Source: Archilochus colubris (Eukaryota > Chordata > Aves > Apodiformes > Trochilidae). From it: a stretch of DNA of 64,000 bases. Numbering within the stretch: the stretch's first letter is position 1; each line of letters opens with the position of its first letter. The stretch is from the NCBI GenBank assembly GCA_023079485.1, contig CM041109.1, forward strand, positions 1,311,549 to 1,375,548. The letters run 5' to 3'. The notes below the pieces were generated by a model. It saw nothing but the letters and a program-made list of their open reading frames with translations. It was not told the DNA's origin and ran no database searches. The translations under genes were made by a program, and so were the position numbers. This document shows positions 24,101 through 34,011 of this stretch, one piece after another.

Positions 24101-25062
24101 TTAACCTTCCCCCCCCCCCCCAAAACCCTTCCTGAGCTTCTGAGATTGCTGCCAAGATGTGACCACAAGGACTGGTGTATATAAGCTATTTCTTGACATG
24201 GAAAAACAAAAAAAAAAAAAGGAGAAAAAAGCTAAAAAAAGCAAAAAAAAAAACAAAACAAAACTGTACATTGTGTAGAAAAAAAAAAAAAACCCACAAC
24301 AAAAAAAAAAATAAGAGAATTTGGGGGAAACAGAAAAAAAAAAACAAAAAAACCAACCCCACCTTGGCCATGGGTGTCGTGGAAGTCGTCAGCGTCCTCG
24401 TCGTGTGACCTCGTGTGTATGACATGAAAACAACATAAAAACCACAAAAAAAAAAAAAAAAAAAAATAAAAAAAATGCAAAAAGAATTTGGGGTGGGGGT
24501 GGGAGGTGGTGGGGAGGGGGGGAGGGATAGAAGGGGAAAGGGTGGTGTTTTGTTTTTGGTTGTTTTTTTGGTTTTTTTTTTGGGTGGGGGAGGGATTTTG
24601 GGGGCGAAAGTGAAAAAAAATGAGCAAAAAGTTTGTAAAAAAAAAAAAGGAAAAAAAAAAAAAAATAAGAGGGGGGGGGACACACACACAGAGGGAGCCC
24701 CAGGGGCGCGGTGGCCCCCCCGGCGATGCACTGGTGGCGGCGGCCACCTCCCCAATCTTTGTGCCTTTCACGCAGAACTTGGACCCCCCCCCGCGGCACC
24801 AGCAGCCCCGGAGGCGGGGGGGGAGGTGTCCCATAATTTGGGGAGGGTTTGGGAAAAAAAGAAAAAAAAAAAAAAAGGGGGAATTGGGTTTTTTGGGGTT
24901 TGTTTTTTTTTCCTTGGAATTGGGGAGGGAGGGTGGGAAATGCGCTGAGCATGGAAAGGGAGGGGGGGGAAGATGGGGGGGGAGGAGTATTATGAACTGT
25001 AACTGTATTTGCACTGTTTTTATTATTGCATTGGCATATATACAATATACATTATAACAACC
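21114..25062 (+). other. GATAD2B: GATAD2B 3' untranslated region (3' end approximate)
   Basis: About 3.9 kb with no coding sequence after the stop. It is built of A-, T-, C- and G-homopolymer stretches with short ordinary islands, for example 24150-24200 (GTATATAAGCTATTTC) and 24361-24425. The right limit is placed after an AT-rich block at 25005-25062 that resembles a transcript end; no canonical AATAAA stands there. An AATAAA inside an A-run at 24465-24470 is an alternative site. The family is known for a long 3'UTR. The limit is inferred. Confidence 0.6.
23270..23510 (+). repeat. GATAD2B: homopolymer cluster in the GATAD2B 3'UTR
   Basis: C12- and A11-type runs at 23300-23325 and G-runs of 12 and 12 at about 23470-23505 lie within 240 bp. 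On the RNA the G-runs could form a quadruplex. Run lengths in assemblies at such places are often uncertain. Confidence 0.6.
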
Positions 25063-25149
25063 TCTGGTCTGCGCCTCCTTCCTCAACCTCCCCCCAAAAA
25101 AAAACCCAAAAAAACCCCCACAAATTCAGCCCGGCCCAAAACGCGGCGG

Positions 25150-26235
25150 TTTAGGCCCAATCCTTGCGCGGTTTGGCTCTGATTTCTTGGGTTTTCCACT
25201 CGATTTGGGGCATTTCCCACCCTGGTTTAAGCTCTTCTTGGGGTTTCAGCCTCGTTTTGTAACTTCTAGCCCAAATTTGGGGGATTTCTGCCTCAGTTTG
25301 CAAGGTTTTAGGCCCAGTTTTAGGAATTTTAGGCCCAATTTTCAAGGTTTTAGGCCCAGTTTGGGGAATTTTAGGCCCAGTTTTGGGGGGGTTTAGGCCC
25401 AGTTTTAGGAATTTTAGGCCCAATTTTCAAGGTTTTAGGCCCAGTTTGAAGAATTATAGGCCCAGTTTTGGGAGTTTAGGCCCAGTTTGGGGAATTTTAG
25501 GCCCAGTTTTGGGGGTTTAGGCCCAGTTTGGGGAATTTTAGGCCCAGTTTTGGGGGTTTAGGCCCAGTTTTAGGAATTTTAGGCCCAGTTTTGGGAGTTT
25601 AGGCCCAGTTTGGGGAATTTTAGGCCCAGTTTTGGGGGGGTTTAGGCCCAGTTTGGGGAATTTTAGGCCCAATTTTCAAGGTTTTAGGCCCAGTTTTAGG
25701 AATTTTAGGCCCAGTTTTGGGCAGTTTAGGCCCAGTTTGGGGAATTTTAGGCCCAATTTTCAAGGTTTTAGGCCCAGTTTTAGGAATTTTAGGCCCAGTT
25801 TTGGGATTTTAGGCCCAGTTTTAGGAATTTTAGGCCCAGTTTTGGGGGGTTAGGCCCGGTTTGAGGAATTATAGGCCCAGTTTTCAAGGTTTTAGGCCCA
25901 GTTTGAGGAATTTTAGACCCAGTTTTGGGCGGTTTAGGCCCAGTTTGAGGAATTTTAGGCCCAGTTTTGGGTGTTTAGGCCCAGTTTGGGAAACTTTAGG
26001 CCAAGTTTTCAAGGTTTTAGGCCTGGTTTGGGGAGTTTTAGGCTTAATTTTCAAGGTTTTACCCCAAATTTCTGGGGTTTTAACACAATTTGAAAGACTT
26101 GAGGCCAAACTTGGGGCATTTTGGGCTCAGTTTGGAAGTTTTTGCGCCAAATTTCTGGGATTTTAACACCATGTGAAAGACGTTAGGCCCAGTCTGGGGA
26201 GTTTTAGGCCCGGTTTTTCAGGTTTTTTTGCCTTC
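25150..26235 (+). repeat. 18-22 bp minisatellite (TTTAGGCCCAGTTTTGGG)
   Basis: About fifty units of TTTTAGGCCCAGTTTTGGGA with variants (CAATTTTCAAGG, CAGTTTGGGGAA) between the convergent 3' ends of GATAD2B and SLC27A3. Units become diverged after 26040. Confidence 0.92.
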
Positions 26236-26574
26236 TTTATAGGTTTTTACACCCAAATTAAAGGGGGGGGGGCACAAGTGACCCCCAAGCTCAAGCTTTG
26301 TGCAAAAAAAAAATAGGAAAGGGAGGTGGGGAGAAGTGAACTGATCGATTTTGGGGGTGGGAAGGAAATTTTGCCCCTTTTTTTATATTTAAGGGGATTT
26401 TAATTTTAATTTTTAATTAATTTTAAAAATTTAATTAAATTTAATTCTTAATTAAAAAGAAAATTTGAAATTTAAGGGGATTTTTGGTTCTTTTTCTGCC
26501 TCTTCTGAGTTCTTGGGTGACACGTCTGACCCCCCACCCCCACCTTCATTTTTTGTGGTGGTGACAGGGACAAA
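26236..26574. other. intergenic remainder between GATAD2B and SLC27A3
   Basis: A strongly AT-rich, nearly self-complementary block at 26395-26470 (TTAATTTTTAATTAATTTT...) and a short unique stretch. No gene seen. Confidence 0.5.
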
Positions 26575-26591
26575 AACTTGCTACAAAAGAG

Positions 26592-26597
26592 TTTATT
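26592..26597 (-). terminator. SLC27A3: SLC27A3 poly(A) signal AATAAA
   Basis: Minus-strand GGCAAATAAACTC, 800 bp after the SLC27A3 stop and outside the minisatellite, followed by a TTTTTGTCCCTGTC stretch that could be the downstream U/GU element. Confidence 0.65.
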
Positions 26598-26689
26598 TGC
26601 CAAAAAAAAGGAAAAAAAAGTAAGTTTTTCAGTACAGAGCTGGGGGGGGGAGGCACCAGTGGCCGAGGTGGGTGCCCCATGGGTGGGGA

Positions 26690-27350
26690 TGGGGACAAGG
26701 ACCCCCCCCGTGTGCCAGAAGTACTTGGAGACAGAAGTGATGACCCCCAGGAGCCATCAGGAGGGACACGGGGGGGGGTGGCAAGGACAGGGTTGGGGAC
26801 ACCCCCGGATGGACAAGGGGGTCCCCAGGGGCAGTGGGAGGGACATGGGGGGTCTCATAGGATGGATATGGGGGGGACCTGAGGATGGATGGAGGGACCT
26901 CAGGATGGGGAGACATGATGAAGACATGGGGGTCCCTCAGGGAGTCCCCAGGGACAGTGGGATGGACATGGGGGACCCCCAGGATGGATAAGGGGGGACC
27001 TGGGGACAGTGGGATGGACACGGGGGACCCCCAGGATGGATAAGGGGGTCCCCAGGGGCAGTGGGATGGACATGGGGGTCTCATAGGATGGATATGGGGG
27101 GAGCTGGGGGCAGTGGGATGGACACGGGGGTCTCATAGGATGAGTGTGGGGACTTGGGGATGGATGGAGGGACCTCAGGATGGAGATGGGGGGCCCACAG
27201 GAGTCCCCAGGGGCAGTGGGATGGAGATGGGGGACCCCCAGGATGGATAAGGGGGTCCCTAGGGGCAGTGGGATGGACACAAGGGCCCCCCAGGTTGGAC
27301 GTGAGGACCTGGGGACAGCCATGAGGACCCCCAAGATGGCCCCAGGGGAC
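26690..27350 (-). repeat. 52-bp minisatellite in the SLC27A3 3'UTR
   Basis: CAGTGGGATGGACATGGGGG recurs at 26955, 27007, 27059, 27111, 27214 and 27266 (spacing 52, 52, 52, 103, 52). It would be transcribed in the SLC27A3 3'UTR as a C-rich repeat. Confidence 0.88.
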
Positions 27351-27403
27351 CCGTGGGGCACCGGTTGTGGGTGAGCCGGCCATGGGGCACCTTGTGGGGG
27401 ACT

Positions 27404-27580
27404 TTAGATGCGGAGTGTCCCATCCAGGACCCCTGCCCAGAGCGCGGGGCTCAGGGGGACGTAGGCTCTGGTGGCCTCGTCCAGCAGGAAGAGGGGGTCG
27501 GGGACACGGGAGGGGTCGCAGCCTTCCCGCGCCAACCGCACCTTCTGCTGCTTGAAAGTCTCCGTCATCTCCAGGTGCTC
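27404..27580 (-). CDS. SLC27A3: SLC27A3 coding exon 10 (stop codon)
   Basis: 177 bp including TAA. It encodes [36 protein letters not shown] and the terminal GTLRI. The acceptor TTTCCCCATTTCCAG is strong. Confidence 0.94.
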   Translation of the reverse strand, partial: EHLEMTETFKQQKVRLAREGCDPSRVPDPLFLLDEATRAYVPLSPALWAGVLDGTLRI

Positions 27581-30500
27581 CTGGAAATGGGGAAAATCCG
27601 GGTGGGTTGAGACCCTTCTGGTACCCCCCGACCCCTCCTGGTACCACCCGGCCCGGTACCTGCAGGCGGAGGAAGCGGGGCCGCGCGTAGGGGGGCAGCA
27701 GCTGCTCCAGGTGACGATAAAGCCCCGGCCCGTCCAGGTGGCAACCGGGCCGCAGAACCAGGGCTGCCATCCCAGCACGACCCTCGTGGCCTTGGAGGGG
27801 GGGACAAAGACACAGCTGGGGGATGGGGGAGGACGGGGGACATGTCCGGGATGGGGGGGAGGACAAGGAGATGGCGGGGACAGAGGTACCTGGGACGGTG
27901 ACGCCGTAGACGGTGGCTTCTTGGAGGGAGTCGTGGGCCACCAAAGCTTCGGCCACCTCGGTGGTGGCCACGTTCTCACCTTTCCATCTGGGGGGGAGGG
28001 AAGGGAGGAGCTGAGCCCTCCCCTGTCCCCCCCAGGACATACAAAGGACGGGGAAGGGTGTGGGGCTCTGCACCACCCCCGTGGGTTGGGGTTCTCCATG
28101 GCTTGAGGGGTTCTCCCTAGGTTGAGGAGAGTTGGGGGGTTCCCCATGGGTTGGGGGGGGGGTTCTGTGGGTTGTGGAAGTCCCTTCTGGGTTGTGGGTT
28201 TCCTCATGGGTTGGGATTCCCATGGATTGGGGTTGCCCATGGGTTGGGGGGGGCTCCCTGTAGGTTGAGGAAGTCCCTTGTGGGTTGCGGGGTTCCACAT
28301 GGGTTGAAGTGTTCCCCATGCATTGGGGTTCCCTGTGGGGTGGGGAGTTCTCCATGGGTTGGGGGTTTCATGTGGGTTGATGGGTTCTCCATGGTTTGTG
28401 AGCACCCCCATGGGTTGGGGGGGGTTCTCCGTAGGTTGAGGAGGTCCCTTGTGGGTTGGGGGGCTCTCCATAGGTTGGGAGTTCCCCATGGACTGGGGAG
28501 GTTGAGATTTCCAAGGGGTTGGGGATCCCCGTCATGGGTTGAGGGTGGGTCAGGAAAGGCCACAAGGGATCGAAAGGGTCTGCAGGGGTTTGGGAGCCGG
28601 GGTCCTCCATGGGTTTGGGGGTTTCCTCCTGATGGGTGGGGACCTCTGGTACCTGTACGTGTCCCCGATACGGTCCCGGAACCGGACAAACTGGGCCTCA
28701 TCCTGCTCCACCAGGTCCCCGGTGCTGAAGAAGGTGTCCCCTGGGGCGAAGACCCCGTGCAGCAGCTTCTGCTCCGACAGCTCCCGGCTGCCGGCGTAGC
28801 CCAGGAAGGGGGTGCGGGGGGTGACGGGGGCGACCAGGAGCCCCGTCTCACCTGGGTGGGGGAGGGGAGGGGGACAGGGGGTGGGTGACAGGGTGAGGGC
28901 ACCCACGGGGACCCAAACCCCTCCCTGTCACTCACCCACTCGAGCGCGGATGCAGCGCCCGTTCCGGTCCCGCACTGGGGCCCCCTCGGTGATGTCGTAG
29001 CGAATGATCTCGAAGGGGGAGATGAGCTGGGGAGGGGGGATCAGGGTCCTGAGAGGTGGAATTGGGTCACCCCACACACACACCTCATAGAATCACAGAA
29101 TGTTGGGGGCTGGAAGGGAGCTCCAGAGATAATGAAGTCCAACCCCGCAGGATCACCCAGGGCAGGACACCCAGGGACACATCCAGGGGGGGCTGGAAGC
29201 CTCCAGAGAAGGAGACTCCAGAACCTCTCCGGGCAGCCTGGGCCCCCCTCACCCTCACAGGGATGAAGTTTCTCCTCAGCCTGAGCTGGAAATTCCCATG
29301 TTCCAGCTCCAACCCAGGATTCCTTGGCCACCACTGAACCGAGCCTGGCATCAGCCTCTTGCCCCCCACCCCTCAGCTCTTGATGGACATTCAGAAGATC
29401 CTCTCAGCCTTCTCTTCTCCAGGCTGAACAGTTCTCTCACTCTTTCTCCCCAGCAGAGATCTCCAAGTCCCTTCAGCACCCTCACAGCTCTCCCTTGGCC
29501 TCTCTCCAGTAGATCTCTGTCTCTCTGGAACTGGGGAGCCCCAAACTGGATCCAGGATTCCAGGTGTGGTCTCCCCAAGGCAGAGCAGAGGGGGAGGAGA
29601 TCTTCCCTGGATCTGCTTTATCCTTTTCCTGATGCCCCCCAGGACACCATTGGCCCTCTTGGCCACATTGCTGACCCCTGGAGAATTTCCTGGCCACCAG
29701 GACCCCAAGGGCTTTCTCCATGGAGCTGCTTTCCAGCAGCACCTCCCCTCATCTGTCCTGGGGCTTGGGATTCTTCTTCCCCAGCTGCAGGACTCCACAC
29801 TTGTCCTGCTTGAACTTCAGGATGTTCACCACCTCTCCAGATCTGGCTGGAGAGCAGCACAACCTCCTGCTGTCCCAGCCACCCCTCCCAGCTTGCTCTC
29901 ATCCCCCAGCTTGCTGAGGGGACACCTCCAGCACCCTCAACACCCCGGAGGAAGCACAGAGCCAAAGGCCAAATCCCATGGAGTTGGATGGAGAGGATGC
30001 TGGGAGCAGATGCTGCCTCCCCAAGGTGGTTTTGCCTTTGGCAGCTTCAGCTCCCAAACGTTCCAACTGCACTTCCAAGCTCCAGAGCTGTGGAGGTGTC
30101 ACCTTCTCCACCAGAGGTGTCACCTTCTCCATTGTAGATGTCACCTTCTCCACCCCAGCCCCAAGTGGAGGTGTTTTGCAGGGACACCTCCATCACCCTG
30201 CCCATGTCTCTCACCTTGTAGATGAAGCTGCCACGCCCCACAGCCCCCGGGGTCCCAGTGTAGTTGAAGAGGGTGACGTTGCCCTCGGTCATTCCGTAGG
30301 TCTCCACGATGCGGACGTCCCCGAAGCGCCTCTGGAAGCTCCTCCAGACATCGGGGCGCAGCCCGCTCCCCACCAGCAGCCTCAGCCCGTGCTCTCGCTC
30401 CCCGGGGCGCTGCGGGGGCACGGGGTCAGGTTTTGGGGTGACGCCTCCTCCAGCTCCCATCTCCTGACCCTGACCTGGGGTTGGTTGACGAGGTAGCGGC

Positions 30501-32435
30501 AGAGCTCCCCGATGTACTGGAAGACGGTGACCCCCTCGGCGCGACAGTCATCCCAGAACTGGCTGGCTGAGAACTTCTCCTTCAGCACACACGTGGCCCC
30601 TGAGGAGAGAGAGGGTGGAGGGATGGGAGGGCGGGGGTCAACCCCACCCACAGAATCATAGAATGGTTTGGCTTGGAAGGACCTGAAAGCTCATTCAGTC
30701 CTAGATCTTCAAGGTGCCTTCCAACCCAACCCATTCCATGATCTCAAGCTCATCCAGGCCCATGGGCAGGGACCCCTCCCACCAGCCCAGGTGGCTCCAA
30801 GCTTCATCCAACCTTGCCTAGAACACCTCCAGGTATGAGACAACCACCTTAAAGATCATCTGGAGGATCATCTGGATGACCTTCCAGGTCCCTTCCAACC
30901 CAACCCATTCCATGACCTCAAGCTCATCCAGTCCCACGGGCAGGGGTCCCTCCCACCAGCCCAGGTGGCTCCAAGCCTCATCCCACAGGGTCTTCAAGAC
31001 TTCCAGGGGATGGAGCAGCCTCCAAGGGCTGCTTGGGGGGGGGGGGTGTGGGTCCCTGTCCCCGCTCACCGATGCCGATGCAGCCAACGATTCCCAGGAG
31101 GGACCCTGCCATGTGGTAGAGTGGCAGTGCCAGGTACACCACGTCCCGGCTGGAGGCTCCCACCAAGTCATAGAAACTCAGGCACAAGATGGATTTGAGG
31201 TGGGAGATGCGAGCAGCCTTGGGGAGACCTGGCAAGAAAAAAGGGTGAGGGGGAGATGGCATTGACCACCCCCCACCCAGCTCCACCTCCCCCTCAGCCC
31301 CCGGGGTCCCCACCGGTGGTGCCGGAGGTGAAGATGTACAGGCAGGTCTCGTTCAGCTCCTGGGGTTCCCAGACCTCCTCGGGCTTCAGCTCCTCCGAGG
31401 CTTCCTCCAGCAGCTCCTGCAGGGCCACCACCCCCGAGGGGTAGGGCCCCAGGCCCAGCACCCACACCACCACCCCAGCCTCCCGCAGGATGGGCAGGAG
31501 GGGCTCCACCGATGCAAAGAGGTCTGGGGGGGGACGGACAGGAGGTCTGGTGTCACCCCAGGGTCCCCCTCCCCTGTCCCCATCACCTCCCGGTACCCTA
31601 TGCCCCCCGGGTATCCCCTCTCCCCCAGCATCCCCTCGCTGCCCCATCCACCCCCAGTCCCTCCATCGCATCCTGGTGCCCCCTCCCCGGTATCCCGTTC
31701 CCCCGCTCCCCCATATCCCTTCTCCCCCATCCCGCCCCCCGGTGGCCCCCGGTTCCCCATTACCCCTGGTCCCTCCTGCTCCCCCCATCGCCCCCCGCTG
31801 CCCCATCCTCCCCGGTCTCCACCACCCCCGGTGTCCCCCCGGTTCCATCCCGTGCGTGTCCCCCCCCTCCGGTGCCCTGTTCCCCCCGCCCCCCCTTCGG
31901 TCCCTCCCGTTCCCCCCCGTGTCCCCCCCCGGTGCTCACCGTCCGCCACCAGCAGCCCCCGTGCCCCGCACACCTCCAGGCAGTGCCGCAGGGCGGGGGG
32001 AGGCAGCGCAGTCCCCAGGAACGCGGGACGGACCCCCAGGGCCGCCAGCCCCAGCCACCCCCAGACGAACCGGGGTTCGTTCCCCACCAACAACCCCACG
32101 GTCACCCCGGGACCCAACCTCCCCCCTTGGGGACCCTCCAGGGGCCACCCCCGCAGCGCGTTGGCCACTCGCCCCACCCGCCGGGCCGCTCGCCCCAGGG
32201 TCTCCTCCCTGCCCCCCGCCCGTAGGAAGGGTCGGTTCGGTTCCCTCCGCGCTGCCCGTAAGAACCGAGCCACCAGGCTGCCCCCCGACCCCCTGCTCCC
32301 TCCCGAACCCCGGCATCGCCACCGGGCTCGGGCCGCCCGTGCCGCGAAACCCAAATCGGCCCAAAAGTGGGGCCGGAACCGCCGCTGCAGCAGCGCCAGA
32401 ACCGCCAGAGCCGCCAGCGCCAGCGCCAGCGCCAT
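27404..32435 (-). CDS. SLC27A3: SLC27A3 (FATP3/ACSVL3) acyl-CoA synthetase, complete coding region
   Basis: Ten exons join in frame to 626 codons, from ATG at 32435-32433 to TAA at 27406-27404: 31940-32435, 31314-31523, 31070-31228, 30475-30599, 30215-30409, 28936-29026, 28653-28851, 27890-27987, 27660-27790, 27404-27580. Family members are about 620-730 residues. Seen: a hydrophobic N-terminus ([16 protein letters not shown]) likely to anchor it in membrane, the AMP-binding P-loop [13 protein letters not shown] at about 228-240, [10 protein letters not shown] at about 365-374, and the FATP signature STGDLV ... RIGDTYRWKGENV. The C-terminus GTLRI matches FATP3. Known role: ATP-dependent activation of long and very long chain fatty acids to CoA thioesters on internal membranes. 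An upstream in-frame ATG would add about 56 low-complexity residues; I prefer the ATG at the hydrophobic segment. FATP1 or FATP4 are alternatives, but the neighbours favour FATP3. Confidence 0.92.
27660..27790 (-). CDS. SLC27A3: SLC27A3 coding exon 9
   Basis: 131 bp. It encodes [15 protein letters not shown] and [28 protein letters not shown] is a characteristic FATP motif. The donor GTACC ends phase 0. Confidence 0.93.
27890..27987 (-). CDS. SLC27A3: SLC27A3 coding exon 8
   Basis: 98 bp. It encodes [19 protein letters not shown] through YGVTVP. WKGENV completes the FATP signature across the junction. The acceptor is CCCCCCCCAG. Confidence 0.93.
28085..28560 (-). repeat. ~30-bp minisatellite (CCCATGGGTTGGGG) in an SLC27A3 intron
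   Basis: About fifteen imperfect units of GTTCCCCATGGGTTGGGG and TAGGTTGAGGAAGTCCC in the intron between coding exons 7 and 8. Confidence 0.85.
28653..28851 (-). CDS. SLC27A3: SLC27A3 coding exon 7 (FATP signature)
   Basis: 199 bp. It encodes [37 protein letters not shown] and [11 protein letters not shown], containing the GD-aspartate of motif III that contacts the ribose of AMP in this enzyme family. Confidence 0.94.
28936..29026 (-). CDS. SLC27A3: SLC27A3 coding exon 6
   Basis: 91 bp. It encodes [20 protein letters not shown] and [10 protein letters not shown]. The donor GTGAGT lies 9 bp into a GAGTGGGTGAGT run; the chosen site keeps V-G-E-T in frame. Confidence 0.92.
29086..30182 (-). 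mobile_element. 1.1-kb CR1-derived composite repeat, copy B
   Basis: Inverted partner of 12288-13386. It has the same 5' start (CCTGCAAAACACCTCCACTT), the same 21-bp minisatellite with one unit fewer, the same CR1 body and a terminal ATTCTGTGATTCTATGAG. It sits in the SLC27A3 intron between coding exons 5 and 6; its 5' end is 32 bp from the exon 5 donor. Confidence 0.85.
30215..30409 (-). CDS. SLC27A3: SLC27A3 coding exon 5 (TYGMTEGN motif)
   Basis: 195 bp, phase 0 at both ends. It encodes [19 protein letters not shown], then [20 protein letters not shown] repeat unit begins only 32 bp past its donor. Confidence 0.94.
30475..30599 (-). CDS. SLC27A3: SLC27A3 coding exon 4
   Basis: 125 bp. 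It encodes [19 protein letters not shown] and [19 protein letters not shown], a block conserved across FATP proteins. Phase joins exon 3 (split glycine) and ends in phase 0. Confidence 0.94.
30652..31025 (-). mobile_element. two nested or tandem CR1 3' fragments
   Basis: It begins CAGAATCATAGAATGG; the module CCTTCCAACCCAACCCATTC plus CTCATCCAGGCCCATGGGC appears twice (about 30715 and 30890). It fills the SLC27A3 intron between coding exons 3 and 4. Confidence 0.75.
31070..31228 (-). CDS. SLC27A3: SLC27A3 coding exon 3
   Basis: 159 bp. It starts [11 protein letters not shown], completing the AMP-binding motif, and continues [19 protein letters not shown]. The acceptor TTTTCTTGCCAG is strong; the donor is GTGAGC. 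Confidence 0.94.
31314..31523 (-). CDS. SLC27A3: SLC27A3 coding exon 2 (AMP-binding motif I)
   Basis: 210 bp. It encodes [17 protein letters not shown] and ends within YIFTSGTTG, the ATP/AMP-binding motif of the adenylate-forming family. The terminal glycine codon is split across the junction, as is usual in FATP genes. Confidence 0.94.
31524..31939 (-). other. SLC27A3 intron 1, extreme C/T-strand bias
   Basis: The + strand is almost wholly CCCC/TCCC/CCGGT (the minus strand G-rich). GGTGCCCC/GGTATCCC motifs recur irregularly. The many open frames here are low-complexity and not genes. Confidence 0.6.
31940..32435 (-). CDS. SLC27A3: SLC27A3 coding exon 1 (start codon)
   Basis: 496 bp, very GC-rich. 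It encodes the hydrophobic N-terminus and the first 165 residues, with segments [19 protein letters not shown] and [14 protein letters not shown] typical of the FATP nucleotide-binding lobe. The donor is GTGAGC after one base of an aspartate codon. Confidence 0.92.
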
Positions 32436-33495
32436 GGCCACTGCTGGGCTGGGGGGGTAAGGGGGAGGACGCGCCCCACGAACACGCCCCTCGGGACACG
32501 CCCTCGGGACACTCCCACTGAGGACACGCCCCCCGCCCCCACCCCCGCCCAGGGGCCGCCCAAACCCCTCGCCACTCCCCGAACCCCCAGACTGAACCCC
32601 CACCGGAACCCGTCACGAACCTGTCCCCCCTCTCCGGACCCACCCACCCCCTCCTCCGACCCATTCAAACACCCCCGGACCCACCCCCACGTCTCTCTTC
32701 ACACCCCCACCCCGCGACCCCAGACCCAGCAGTGCCTGGAACGAACCCCCCGAAGCCTCCGTCACGATTCTGTCCGTCCCCCCCCGCCTCCGGGACCCCC
32801 AGACCCATTCAAATCGCCCCCCCTCCTCCTCTCGACTCTGCTTAACCCCCCCCCCCCCCAACTCCTCCCCAGCCCCATGGGTCCCCTGCCTGCTCCCCCC
32901 GGACCCCCAAACCCATCCATGCACGGACACCGACCCCCTGCCACATCCTTGTCCCACCCCCCACCCCCAGATCCTTTTCCTGTCCCCGTCCCCCACCCCA
33001 GGGCCCATCCCATCATGTCCCTATTGTCCCCACTATACCCTCCCCCCCCAGTTCACCCCCAACTCCCCCCCCCCAGACCCCTCTCCCCCTTTGCCATGGT
33101 GTGTCCCCCCCATGTCCCCATCACCCCCCCCATGGTCCCCCACCCTGTCCCCTTCTCCACCACCACGCTGCCCCCCACCCTGTCCCCTCCCCCATTACCC
33201 TGGCCCCCCCCACCTTGTCCCCTTCCCCCTTTCCATGGTGTCCCCACTTGTCCCCATCTCATCGTGGTCCCCATCCTCCTGCCCAGGGTCCCCCCACTCT
33301 GTCCTTGTCCCCCCCTGCCCTGGCCTCCCCCTTGTGCTCCCTCCCCAGCCCTGTCCCAGATTCCCACTCAGCTGGGGGGGGGTCAGGGGGGGGGTTGGCA
33401 CCGCTGCTGTCCCCCTTGGGGCCACGTGCCACCACCCCTTGGCCACGCCGGCCTTGGGGACCTCCCGGTGGTGACACCGCACAAAGAGGTGGCAG
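32436..33495 (-). promoter_or_regulatory. SLC27A3 5' flank and INTS3-SLC27A3 intergenic region
   Basis: About 1.06 kb separate the SLC27A3 start codon from the INTS3 poly(A) signals. The first 350 bp contain frequent CpGs (for example GGACACGCCC and CACGAACACG repeats) and are a plausible GC-rich promoter. The rest is strongly C/T-rich on the + strand (CCCC runs, TGTCCCC repeats) with no reading frame of recognisable identity. No TATA box is seen near the start. Confidence 0.45.
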
Positions 33496-33517
33496 CTTGT
33501 ACAAAACATTCCAGAGT

Positions 33518-33523
33518 TTTATT
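33518..33523 (-). terminator. INTS3: INTS3 distal poly(A) signal AATAAA
   Basis: Minus-strand AATAATAATAAAACTC, about 490 bp after the stop, followed by a TGTTTTGTACAAGC stretch. It is the last canonical signal before the C-rich intergenic region. Confidence 0.55.
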
Positions 33524-33781
33524 ATTATTATCATTAAAAAAAGAAAAAAAAAATCACTTAAAAATGCAAACAGCTCTGAGGAGGGGGTGGGGTGTGTGAC
33601 AGGGGAGAGCCTTGTCCCTTTGTCACCCCGGGGATTAGGGGACACCCCAACAGGATCCATGGGCTCATCCCCCTCCTTCCTGGGGGGGGTCTGTGTCCCC
33701 TCACCCCCCACCCTGGGGATCAGGCCATGTGTTCCCCCCTCCTCCCCAAAGCACCCCGGAGTGAGAGGCCAGGCCACGCTC

Positions 33782-33787
33782 TTTATT
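33782..33787 (-). terminator. INTS3: INTS3 proximal poly(A) signal AATAAA
   Basis: Minus-strand AAAAATATAAATAAAGAGC in an AT-rich island, about 225 bp after the stop. It may be the preferred or an alternative cleavage signal. Confidence 0.5.
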
Positions 33788-34011
33788 TATATTTTTTATA
33801 TGAAAAGAGGGGACACGTGCCACCCCCCCGTCCCCACCGGGTCCCCTCGACGTCCCTTTTCCTGGGGATCCTCGCTCCGTTTCCCATGCCGAGTGGATAA
33901 GAAAAAACAAACAAACAACTGGAGCTTAAAAAAAGTCAAGTGGGAAGGGGGTGGGGGTGGCAGTGTCCCCCGTCCCCGGGTGGCAATGGCTTCTGTCCCC
34001 ACGGGGACACC

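Larger units (their letters stand above)
26575..27403 (-). other. SLC27A3: SLC27A3 3' untranslated region
   Basis: It runs from the stop to a poly(A) signal AATAAA read on the minus strand at 26597-26592, with cleavage expected near 26575. Most of it is a 52-bp minisatellite listed separately. The right edge is fixed by the stop codon; the left by the single canonical signal. Confidence 0.65.
33500..34011 (-). other. INTS3: INTS3 3' untranslated region
   Basis: About 0.5 kb downstream of the stop with two AATAAA signals on the minus strand. It is GC-rich with no reading frame of note. The end is inferred from the distal signal. Confidence 0.6.

Noticed and set aside
25632..26166. RPSFGNF-repeat frames as an extracellular repeat protein
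   Set aside because: They are translations of the TTTAGGCCCAG minisatellite between two genes, with unit lengths that vary between 18 and 22 bp, so the frame is not maintained.
31386..32603. A 405-codon minus-strand open frame read as one exon
   Set aside because: It runs through SLC27A3 intron 1. The donor GTGAGC at 31939 and acceptor before 31523 restore the conserved A-D-D-L-F frame; the readthrough part is G-rich low complexity.
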